DNA of 64,000 nt. Source: Pisolithus tinctorius (Eukaryota > Basidiomycota > Agaricomycetes > Boletales > Pisolithaceae). Location of the stretch: NCBI GenBank assembly GCA_024663395.1, contig JANFAH010000001.1:3038001-3102000 (forward strand). Direction: 5' to 3'. Each line of letters opens with the position of its first letter. The first letter of the stretch is position 1. Shown one piece after another: positions 36,384 to 46,589 of the stretch. Position numbers and translations under genes: made by a program. The notes below the pieces were generated by a model. It ran no database searches, was not told the DNA's origin, and saw nothing but the letters and a program-made list of their open reading frames with translations.

Positions 36384-37451
36384 CTATATATACATACCAC
36401 CTTCTCCAATTCCACCTTGCGCACGGCGTCTGTTTGCAGCCTGTAGCTCAGAAGACCCACGATTCCTTTCGACCCATTGCACCACGTTCTCCCCCTCGCC
36501 AATTGTCTCAAACAACCACTGATGGACTTTCTGCATGGTTTTCTTGTCCCACTGGATGTCATCCGATGGCGGCGGGAAGCTTGAGGGTTTAATTGTACTG
36601 GGCGGCACGGCAGGTAGCTTTGGTGATGGTAAGAGGAAGAGAGCTACAGTGGAATTCTCTGTTGATGCCAATGATTTCCAGAAGACGTTAGAGACTAAAG
36701 AGGCCATCGTAGACTGCATGAGGTTTGGTGGAGCAAATAGTTCAAGTTCAGGGTCCTAGGAACTGTTGGTCAGCTAGACCTGACAAGTGCCATCGCAGTC
36801 TTCTCACCGAGATCGAAATCGCATTCGTCGAGAGATACCGTACAGGCGCTTCGTCCCAAGGGATAATTCTAGGTGAGATATATCCCTGGACGGAGTATGA
36901 GTCCAGCACGGAAATACTTAGTTGACGAGTCAGTCATTCCAGCACTGTGTGAAGGGGAAATACGCTGACCTAGTGGGCTGTATGCGGTCGATGACGGCGG
37001 TAGTGTAAGGGTTCATCGCCGACAACGGAAGCCGCGTGAATGTTTCGGACACGACCACTGCAGCGCGCGTCCACGGCGGCAAGAACAGGAGACCAACCTA
37101 TGGCAGTTCAGTGACTCGAGGTGACGCGTACACTACCATCATCTATACCCACTTGGCTGTCGCCGACATAGATAGCGCCTTGCTGCTGGCCGAGATCCGC
37201 ACCACGCGCCCATGCTTCACCTGCAATACTTGAAGCCAGGAGGAGTGGTGATTTGATGGGGAAGTTTCCAGCGAACTTGACATCTGGTGTAGAAAGCTGG
37301 TCTGGCTTTGGTTTTGACAGTGATGGTACGTCGTATTCATCTTCGTCATCGGATTCGATGGCATGCCGAGACGGTGCTGTATCTGCGAGAGGGTCGACGT
37401 TCTGGATGTGTTTGAGCTCTCCGTGGTTGACTGAAAATATTGCCCTACCAT
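36384..37451 (-). CDS. Putative proteasome assembly chaperone, Pba1/PSMG1-like
   Basis: Five exons, 37451-37449 (ATG only), 37401-37153, 37097-36970, 36916-36808 and 36755-36384, give 286 residues. The N terminus (MNVDPLADTAPSRHAIESDD) is acidic and disordered. The core has PIKSPLLLASSIAGEAW, GAIYVGDSQVGLLFLPP, IDRIQPTSISVLDSYSVQGY and LFAPPNLMQSTMASLVSNVF, the last followed by LFLLPSPKLPAVPP. The end is GGIGEGGMYI. From memory this resembles the fungal proteasome assembly chaperone 1 group, which heterodimerises with Pba2 to help build 20S alpha rings. No catalytic motif is expected. The first exon being only the start codon is inferred because the upstream frame is closed and a 47-base intron gives a clean join. 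It is divergent from IND1 across 117 bases. Gene model good, function moderately sure. Confidence 0.7.
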
Positions 37452-37568
37452 CGTCGTCGAGTACGTGTCAGTAATCAGATGAATGGCATTAGCCCACCCC
37501 AATACAGAGTTTTCGGGGTCCTGCCCTATGACATAGCCAGCTCAGCGTCAGGGCCAACGTCGAGAAAC
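37452..37568. promoter_or_regulatory. Very short divergent promoter, Pba1-like / IND1
   Basis: Only 117 bases lie between the two start codons, the tightest divergent pair in the window. Both 5' UTRs must be very short or overlap. No TATA element is evident. Confidence 0.5.
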
Positions 37569-38879
37569 ATGTTGGCAGCAAATTTCGTCCAGCAGGGCAC
37601 ATGCCGACGACTTGGCTTGTGTACGAGGCTCTTTTCGAGCACTCTCAGAAATAAGCATGAAAACCCGCTGGTGCGCATCTTGCTTTGTCTGAATTTCTCG
37701 ACGTACGGTTTAGTTACTAGTAGGGTCTGCCTCGTCGTCCAGGCCCAGTTCCCCAAATACCCCGCAAAGGTGGTCCTATACAAAAGAGACCCATACCCCA
37801 TGTAAACAAGGTCCTCGCAGTTGCAAGCGGGAAGGGCGGTGTCGGGAAGAGCACCGTCGCAGGTATGTAACGCTTCCATCTCTGTCCGTCCTTAATCACG
37901 CTTTCTGACATGTTTTCGTGTAGTAAATCTCGCGTTTTCGCTTGCTATGCTTAAGCCAAAGTCACTTGGGCGACGAATGCGTGTTGGTATACTTGACTTG
38001 GATATATTCGGACCCTCCGTTCCAATGCTCATGGGTCTCCAACACACAGATGAGCCTCCTCTGACGCCTGGTGCGTCCGAAAAGAAATTATTTTTTTCCA
38101 CAAGCCAAACTTCTTTTAGGCGGGGCAATCTTGCCTGTCATAAATCACGGCCTTCCGACAATGTCAATGGGCTACTTACTGCCCAAGTCTGAATCGGGTT
38201 CACGTGAAGATGCGGCAGTTGTCTGGCGCGGGTTGACGGTACAAAAAGCAGTGCAACAACTACTCTTTGACGTAGACTGGCGAGATGCTGGGAATGGTCC
38301 TGGACTGGACGTTCTAGTTGTCGATCTGCCCCCTGGCACGGGTGACGTGCAGTTGACGCTTGGACAGCTTGTCGTTGTCGATGGTATGTATGTCGACTTT
38401 GGCATGTCGCCGTCTGAGATGCGAACCGCACGAATTTTCCAGGTGCCGTGATCGTTTCTACCCCGCAGGACGTGGCTCTTGCGGACGTCCGTCGTGGTAT
38501 ATCGATGTTTCGCAAAGTCTCTGTGCCAGTGCGTTTGTTCTCTCTCGTTTCCTGTGCATATTGATCATATCGGTCTATTATATAGATTACAGGGACTGTC
38601 CTTAACCAGTCGTATTTTGTTTGCCCCTCCTGCGTGACTCCGCACTACGTCTTTGGCTCACCGACGGCATTTCGCGCCACCGCGACGTCACTGAACGTCC
38701 CTGTTCTCGGTGAGCTCCCCCTCGTGAAGAGTGTCAGTAGAGGTGGAGATGGCGGCGTTCCCTATATGCTTACGGCAAGTAAGGAACAGGCCGACGAAGA
38801 CAATGCCGGCGGGGCAGTGTGGCGGAATGTCATGCAAGAAATGGCAGAAAACGTATGGCAGGCCTTGGAGGGCAAGTAA
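37569..38879 (+). CDS. ind1: IND1/NUBPL, mitochondrial Fe-S P-loop protein for complex I
   Basis: Six exons, 37569-37670, 37724-37862, 37924-38070, 38120-38383, 38443-38528 and 38586-38879, give 343 residues. IND1 (human NUBPL) is an Mrp/Nbp35-family P-loop ATPase that helps supply Fe-S clusters to respiratory complex I. Seen: an Arg-rich mitochondrial presequence ([20 protein letters not shown]), the modified Walker [85 protein letters not shown], and the cluster-ligating FVCPSC. It lacks an N-terminal four-cysteine motif of Nbp35, and with the presequence this supports the mitochondrial branch. It converges on the GTPBP-like gene with 186 bases between stops. Confidence 0.92.
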
Positions 38880-39065
38880 AAGTCGACACATTGTTACAGG
38901 GGCCATCGGATGCTATCGACGTTTATACAAACTGCGGGGGAGATACAATATTACACGATTACAAGAGTCCTGGAAAACGTTACGGAAGACGTAAGTCAAA
39001 GCTCGACTTGGAAATGTCACTGCTAGGGTATCTTGGTTTCTCTAAACTGCCTGCGCGAAGCCTGC

Positions 39066-40483
39066 TCAAGAGAACGAGAAGCCACCAAAGTCTAAAAATG
39101 AATCCTCGAGAGACATCTTTCGTACTACTAACGCTTCGACGATAAGCCTCGGCTCGTTGTCGGCGACCCAGACATCATCGATCTTTCCAACTGCCGTCAC
39201 AGCTCGACCGTCACCATCCAAGGCATCCAGATGTGCAGGAGTTTCCGCAGAGGAGGCAGGCTTGCGGGTATGGGGGTCGACCATGACGTGTAGCCCTTCA
39301 AATTCAGACGCGAGTGAGTTCGCATCACTGGCCACCTGGGAAGCCAGAGTTGAGTTACCACTCTGGTGGATCACATTGCGCTGTGATGTGGGCGCATGTG
39401 TCAGTAGGACGTTATTCTTCAGCCCACGTCGCCTGTCTCGGGCTGGTTTACGGTTCTGCCCTTTGGTTGGTGTCACCTGTGACCCCTTAATGCCCGTCCC
39501 TTCTCCTTCGCCATCCGTTGTTGTTGATGCACTTACATAATCAGTTTGTGACGGGTGCTGCTTGCGCTGGTTCGTCTTCTTCCCGCTTGTGTGCCTTTCC
39601 CATTTGTCGAGGTGATTTAATGGCACGGAGGCAACATGTTTTGTGCGTTTCCTCAGTGGTCGCGGCTTATAAACGGATGAGATCTCGAGGTCCATGGAAA
39701 CTATCGTGGTGTCCTTTGGCATGGTGTTAGGTGTACCATCAGGGTCAAAACCAGTGGCGGCCTCGGTGTCAGTGTCCATGGTAAAGACGATGCCGGGAGA
39801 CTCGAGTTGCAGGGAGGGGTGAGACGTATGTACGGCGGTACAGTGAATGCGAGTGAAAGTGGGAAACGCATTTGGTACACCAAGAGTGTCCTCTGGGTCT
39901 GTCAGGTCCGCAGTAGACACCTCTGTCTCGGGTTCTGTGGTGGATGTTGCGGAGGACGAATCAACGTTATGCGCCGCCCTTAGGAAGTTTTTCCTTTTCT
40001 TCCTTCGCCCTTCCCAGTGTTCCAGCTGGCTCTGTGCTATTCCAGACAGCGCAGGTGGAACTTCAATCTCCTTGACGACGATGACCGAAGCACCAATCTC
40101 GCCGGCCATAGTTTCGAGGGTCTCGAGGGACTCCTCTAGTTCTTGGCGGGGAAGACCCACCAGTGCACCTGAATCTGCTACGCCGATCTCATAGTAAGCC
40201 TGACCTCCACCTTCGAGGAGACGCCATTTAAGCTGCGTAACGAGACGGGCGAAACGGGAGGGTGATGGCGCAAGGAGCTGGAGTTTATACTCCACGTTCC
40301 CCTAACCGAGGATAAGCATTATAAAGCGGAGAACACGGGTTATTGGCATACCTCCTCCACTTCGGGGATGAGACGGGGTACTGCCTGGACGTCGGCGCCT
40401 GTGGGAGGTGTCGGGGGTGAAGACGTGAGATTGTCCCAGGGGCTCGGAACGCGAGGACTCTCCGAGTCTGATTCACCGAACAT
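39066..40483 (-). CDS. GTPBP1/2-type N-terminal module protein lacking the GTPase domain
   Basis: Two exons, 40483-40352 and 40301-39066, joined over a 50-base intron, give 455 residues. Residues about 45-135 match the N-terminal region of the translational GTPases GTPBP1 and GTPBP2: EYKLQLLAPSPSRFARLVTQ, LKWRLLEGGGQAYYEIGVAD, LVGLPRQELEESLETLETMA, GEIGASVIVVKEIEVPP. In animals this region precedes a full GTPase. Here the rest of the protein is low-complexity Ser/Thr/Asp-rich, with a basic run (NQRKQHPSQ, RKPARDRRRGLKNN) and a conserved-looking end (RLIVEALVVRKMSLEDSFLD, FGGFSFS). No G1 P-loop, DxxG or NKxD is present. Function is unknown; binding to RNA, ribosome or exosome is only an inference from GTPBP1. 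The long uninterrupted second exon is unusual here. Confidence 0.72.
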
Positions 40484-40753
40484 TACGCTACAAGTATATT
40501 TCTTGTTTGTTTTATACTGCTGCAGATATTCGGAATGGCATTGTCGTGGTCGTTGAAAGTTGTAGTCGAACGTATGAATTGACTCTGACTTGACTCAGGC
40601 GGGGCTGTCACTTGTTTCCGTTGATATGCCGTCACGTGATGGCTGGAGGCACAATGGCGTCAAGCCGGGCCAGGTCAGCGACCGGCAGTACAAGCAGACA
40701 CGGGGCGGACTACGGACTGACAGTTTCAAAGGCAACCAACCCTACCCACCATC
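40484..40753. promoter_or_regulatory. Divergent promoter, GTPBP-like gene / E2 gene
   Basis: 270 bases between start codons. A CT/T-rich stretch near 40500-40515 lies just upstream of the GTPBP-like ATG. No confident TATA box was seen. Confidence 0.4.
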
Positions 40754-41885
40754 ATGCCACCTGCACTCTCCTCAGCGGTATGTCTCAAAATCGCGCCTTG
40801 CGAGGTTGGTGGCTAATACTGTCCGAGATGACCATGAAACGTATCCACCGCGAGATAGCAGACGTCCAGAAAGAAGACCTGGGCGCCATTACTCTCGCTC
40901 CTACACCGGCAAGTCTATATCGTTGGAAGGGCACTATTCCAGGGCCCCAGGGAAGTCCCTATGAAGGAGGTATATTCAATATCGACATACAACTCAATCC
41001 CGACTATCCGTGCGTCCCCCCGAATTGTTAGCATTCGGTTCCCGAGATCACCTCGCCATCATGCAGGTTCACTGCCCCAAAAGTCACCTTTGCCACAAGG
41101 TACGTGCAAAGTTGCACACCGGCTTTGCCGTTAGTGATCGACCCTACACTATTCAAGGATATACCACATGAACATCTCCGACAAGGGCGGAATTTGCATA
41201 GACATCCTCAAACAGAACTGGTCTCCAGCGCTCTCCCTCTTTAAAGTCATGCTTTCGCTGTCGTCGCTACTTACAGATCCGAACCCCCGTACGCCCATTT
41301 CTTTGGTGCCCCTCATAACACTCCACTGACTAATCTGAATTTCACCCAGACGACCCTCTAGGTGAGTATTGGCAGTGATCCAATCTTTGACCACTTTCAG
41401 GACTGACTTGCACAGTACCTTCTATTGCCACTGAGTACACGCGAAATCGGCAGCAACACGATCGCACCGCAAAACGCTGGACAGAATTATACGCTCGCCC
41501 GCCTCCTATCCCACCACCTGCACCAGTTCCTTCAACATCCGCCACAGCAAGACCGGGGACGACTGCTAACGGTCGACCGAAATGCAAGGGAAGAGAAATC
41601 CCTCTGGCAATGCCTACGTCGATAAACGCGAGCTCTGGTAGTACTACTACGTCTACGCGATCATCTAATCCTGAAACGATTACCATCGATGATCAGGATG
41701 TCCGAGTTGGTTCTGCCTCGTCGAATGCGACCGTCGCAGGGAGAAAACGACCGAGAGAGGTGGACACTATTGATTTGGTAGAAGAGGAAGAGCGGGAGAG
41801 ACGCATAACGAGGAGTAGGACGTCGGGGTCCGGGTTGCCGGCGGACCCACTCGCGTCGGGCGACGTCATTGTTATTGACGATTAA
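40754..41885 (+). CDS. Ubiquitin-conjugating enzyme E2 with HMN motif and acidic SIM-rich tail
   Basis: Six exons, 40754-40777, 40828-41009, 41067-41099, 41158-41288, 41350-41361 and 41416-41885, give 283 residues. Residues 8-155 form a UBC fold close to the Ubc4/5 and UBE2E groups: [58 protein letters not shown]. The active-site Cys is C93 in [19 protein letters not shown], and LLTDPNPHDPLVP follows. The HPN tripeptide is HMN here (residues 83-85); the catalytic Asn is kept. A 130-residue tail follows with three hydrophobic-acidic patches ([19 protein letters not shown] and terminal DVIVIDD) and a basic patch (RKRPRE). It transfers ubiquitin or a ubiquitin-like protein; the partner is unknown. 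A 12-base exon encodes part of HDPLV. E2 identity is sure, subclass not. Confidence 0.9.
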
Positions 41886-42132
41886 CTGTGACATAGATGC
41901 TCACCGTCACCGTCGTCTCTGCACCCCCATCAAGCTTGGTTGTATATATATATTTACAGTGAGATTGTTGGTGTGCTGTCATCCTGGGTAGCGTTCCGAT
42001 TTTGAAGACGGTCTCTTCCCAAGTACATGGCGTAGCTACTAGCCCCTGTATGATCGCACCCCTCTCTGGGTGGTTGCCGATCACTTTTTGCCTGTCCCGC
42101 CGTGTACATACACATTACTATATCACGGACGG

Positions 42133-45100
42133 ATGCCTTCAGCTCTGAAGCGTAAGCGTACGAGAAACGCTGAACATGGTCGAAAGGTGGGTACATATAC
42201 ACTCCGTGGTTTGTTCATCACCAAGTTCTGTTGCTAGAAAACTCGTGTGACACCTGACCTCGATGACCGAGAGGTTGGTTCTGATGCCTCATCCGCTGGG
42301 CTCCCAAGTGACGAGGAACCTATGGAAGACGGAGAACCTGAAAACAGTGGTGGAGGGGAAGAAGACTCAATGGACGGGGTAGAGCTAACGCCCGGAGACC
42401 CAGGTGCAAGCTCACATCATGCCAGCAAACCTCCGACCGGCGAAGAGCTTCGAATGATCAAGGATGCTGTCAACCTCTACCAGTCGAGTTCCTTTAAACT
42501 TCAGGTACTCGTATCTTACCTTCTCTCCCCCAACATACGTGCTGACGTATCTTCAGATTGATGCACTCCTTCCGAACGTCCGCCCGAGCACGAAGGATTC
42601 AAGAAAAGCACCTCTGGAACGCTTCCTCCATTCCCTCCGTTCGCATCTGATATCTATGCGTGCGGTTGAGCCTCAAAATCCAGTGTCCGCCGCACGGGCG
42701 CTGGCCAAACAGGGGATAGCTGTGCCATTTGCGCTCCCGCATCCCACAGAAGAAGTCAAGTGGAAAGTCGGGTTCGAACCTCCGAGTGATATCAATGTCG
42801 TTGGAAGCTGGGCGAATCAGATCTGTGTGAAGCGGAAGGACGGGGTGCCATTCACAGTCGACGTGACGATTGAAATGCCTGACGTGGGTTGATTTCACTC
42901 ATCTTTCGTGTGTTGGTACTAAGGTATGCGCATTCTTTTAATGCAGTCTTTGTTTCAGGAGAAAGACTATTTAGATAGCAGGTATTTCCACAAACGTTCC
43001 TTCTATCTTGCCGTTGTTGCACAGAGTCTGTCAACTTCACTAGAAGTTGACACATTCTACCAATCTACGCTTGGAGATCCACGTCTGACTGTACTGGTAC
43101 TGTCACCGAGGAAAGGTAAGGTACTGGCCGATTGTAGCATTTCAGTCTATTCACTCTGCGTCAGGGAGCCAGAACGACTTTTCCAAGGCTCACGCCAAAA
43201 TTCACGTCATCCCCGTCATCTCTTCGTCCAACCCTATGCCCCTATCGCGACTGTCCCCGTCGCATGCTAATGTTCGTCTTCCTGGAAAATCTTCAGCTGG
43301 TCCCCAGCCTACCCCTATTTATAATACAAATGTTCTCCTCGCCACCTACCCCAAACTCTCGCTACTCGCTACCAACGCCCTCAAACATTTATGCCCAGCT
43401 TTCTCGGACGCTTATGCTCTACTGCGCGTATGGGCGAATCAGAGAGGATATGGAGAGGGACCGATATGCGTGAGAGGTTTCGAGGGGAAGGGATGCTGGT
43501 GGAATGAAGTTCTTGGTCTGGTGGTTTTCGGGGAAGAGTCCACTAGCGCGAACAAGGCAAATGTGAGAAAGCCACTTGGAAAAGGATTGAGTTCGTATCA
43601 GCTATTTCGCGCTGCACTTGACGTTTTGGGTGAGTTGCAAGCGGTTTCTTTGGGACTCCCGCCTGACAATTCGGTTGGCTTCAGCAAGGCAAGACTTCTC
43701 GCAGAAAGCTGTGCACGTCAAGTCGACCAATGGGCACAAGGTAGGTCAAGTATAATTAGGTTGCCTTGCTCTGACTCTGGTCAAGTTCCCCCCAGACGAG
43801 TATACTTCTCATCATTCTGCGGTCTTTGTGGACTCGACGTCTACCCTTAATCTTCTTGCAGACGTTCCCTCTACCTCCCTTAGCATGGTGTGTTTTAAGA
43901 ACAGTCCTTTCCTCCAAGCCTCTGACAGTGGACCATACAGCTTAGATATGACGCTAACGAAACACTGGAGAAGCTAAACACCTCTTCAGAAAGCGACAAC
44001 ATTTTCGCTCAGCTGTTCCTGAATGACCAGACTCAATTGTCCAAGAGATGTGATGCTGTCATTAGGTAAGCCATGATACATTCTCTCCATCAAAGGCTGA
44101 CGTTTTGTAGGGTTGATCTCGCTCGTGCGTCTAAGAAGCAATCAGCTTACGAGTTCGTAGAGTACGGAAGCTCCGACAACGCTTTACTAGCCGCGATTTC
44201 CAAGACTTTGCAGCGTGGGTTAGGTGACCGTGTACAGGCGATTGGAATATTCCACCCGTCATCAAAAATGCGCTCTATCACCGACGCCCATAATCCGCTG
44301 CTTTCAACAATCTATATTGGCTTAACTTATAATTCTGAGAATGCCTTCCGGCTTGTCGACCACGGGCCTCCTGCCGATGGACAAGACTCAGAAGCAGGTC
44401 GACTATTTCGTCAGCTTTGGGGTGACAAGGCGGAGTTGCGTAGATTTAAGGATGGACGCATCGTTGAAAGTGTAGTTTGGGAAGTCAAGACTTCTGATGA
44501 CCGCGCTCACATACCAGTCGCTATTGTTCGGCATCTGCTGCGTCATCACTTTGGGATCCCGGCAAACGATGTACGGAGCCCACAGAACTACTTCGATGCA
44601 AAACTACGACTACCAGACGAGGTCTCAAGTATCTTCCAGGCTTCAGGATCTTCCAGTGGTTTCAAGTCTGCGCTTGCTGCCTTTGACGGTCTGGTAAAGC
44701 GCCTGAAGTCATTGGGTGATCAGATCCCACTAGCATTGTCAAGCGTCAGCCCTACTTCGGAGTATCTTCGTTATGCAAGTGCTCTAGGCCCTGTTCCTAT
44801 ACCCCAATCTGCTTACCTCGCGCTACCCGACTCGTATCGCTACCTCCCCACGATCGATGTCAATCTCGAGTTCGAAAAGTCTACAAAATGGCCCGACGAT
44901 ATCCGTGCTGTCCAAAAGGCCAAACTTGCGCTTTTAGAGGCGATTGCAACAGCTTTATTGAGTGCAAACAAAATAACTCGTGCCAGCGTCTGTACTGCTG
45001 ACTGTTCTGGATCAACCATCCAGCAGCACGGACCCTCCTTGGAAATCTACACTACGGAGGGTTGGGCGTTCTCCGTGCGGATATGGTATGACCGGGAAGC

Positions 45101-46324
45101 GACCTTACTGGAACGTCTCTCCAGTTCGGTTCGGACTCCTGCACGGCCACTCGCACCGTCCGAGGCTAATCCCCGCGAACAACGTGAGGCCCAGCAAGCG
45201 CTTGAAACATATACTCGCCAATTCATCCACGCACCTCGTCATCACCGAGCAGTTGCCAACCTTGCGCATCGCTTTACTGCGTATGTTGGGACTGTCCGGC
45301 TGGTGAAGCGTTGGCTTGCGGCTCACTGGCTGCTTACGACCCACGTCTCTGCAGAGGCAGTCGAAATCATTTCTGCACGGCCCTTCCTTGGTTCAGGTGC
45401 TGTCCTTCCGGATGATGCCTCAAGTATCCCGAGGAGCAAGGAACGTGGTTTCGCGCAAGTGCTCGAATTCCTCCGAGACTGGAAACCCGAGGAACCTATT
45501 TTTGTTCCTATATATGAAGATAGTGCACCAAGTTCTGAGCCTACCGTTGCCGCGGTCAGCTCAAAGCAGGGCGTTTGGACGATCTCTACCTCGGAAGATA
45601 ACAGTGGGCGAATGTGGACATCCAGTGGGCCAGATGCTATTGCTGCTCGACGGCTCCGCGCAATTGCGAAAGAGGCGTGTAAAATACTACACAGTACAGA
45701 TATTGATTCCTTGGATGTTGAGGTCCGCTTTTCGCTTCTCCTGGGTTCTTGTACTCACGGCCTTCCAGAGACTGTTCTCTCATGCCACGGAAGACTATGA
45801 CGTCCTCATCGAGCTTGACCCGATGATCTTGCCTCGATATCATCAATCCATAAACGCCGAGTCGTCCGCCTTGTCGAAGGACCGCACGATTCCTCAAGAG
45901 GATGACGCAACCCCGAGACCAGGTTTCGATCCTGCCTGGTTGTTGTTTCAGGACCTTCAGGTAGGGAAATGTTACATGGTTTCGGTGGTTCGATGAGCTG
46001 ACCGGTTTTCCAGGTGACATACTCTGATACTCTGAAGTTTTTCTATGATGTTTATGGCGGTCGTTACATCGGTGCCATTTGGCTGCCTATCGTCTCGGGT
46101 ATTCGCCCATTCAGAGTAATGGGAGGGTTCTCCAGTACACCAGTTGTCCAGGCAAGTTCATCCTTCATTGTGGCTAGCACCTTAATCATTGGTATCACCA
46201 GGAACAGAAACCGAATGAGAAAAATAAGGGGACTGTCGTGCTAAACAAGCAGGCTGTGTTGGACGAAATCGAACGCCTCGGTGCAGGTTTCATCAAAAAA
46301 GTCGAGGCTCGGGAGAGATCATAG
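42133..46324 (+). CDS. utp22: UTP22/NOL6 (Nrap) small-subunit processome protein
   Basis: Eleven exons: 42133-42186, 42238-42504, 42557-42883, 42947-43115, 43165-43740, 43796-43887, 43941-44065, 44111-45722, 45769-45960, 46014-46151, 46202-46324; 1224 residues. Utp22 is a UTP-C subunit of the 90S pre-ribosome needed for 18S rRNA maturation, built of two inactive nucleotidyltransferase-like halves. Seen: a basic then acidic N terminus (PSALKRKRTRNAEHGRK, EEDSMDGVEL), FEPPSDINVVGSWANQ, CVKRKDGVPFTVDVTIEMP, RYFHKRSFYLAVVA, ALLRVWANQRGYGEGPICVR, SAVFVDSTSTLNLLADVP, TYNSENAFRLVDHGPP, LWGDKAELRRFKDGRIVESV, RFTAYVGTVRLVKRWLAAHW, SHATEDYDVLIELDP, and the C-terminal NKQAVLDEIERLGAGFIKKV. Intron 10 (46152-46201) starts with GCAAGT rather than GT; splicing it gives the expected C terminus. 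It faces MTR4. Confidence 0.94.
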
Positions 46325-46589
46325 CAAAAATACTTCATATAATTTCGCCCACTCTGCTCAGAGGTTCTCAAAATATATACTAAAATGACCGCTGGTGAGC
46401 ATCAGAAATCAAAGCCGACGCCAGAGTCATGTATCACTCTCGTGAGCTACATCAACCACGATGGACGAAGCTGAGGCTTAGGCTCGTTGATTTGTGTTGG
46501 ACAGTTGACAATTCACTACATAGTACTCCCCAGACTCTTGCTTTCACTAGAACTAAAAATGCATGTGTACCATCCTGTCCAGTCAAACT

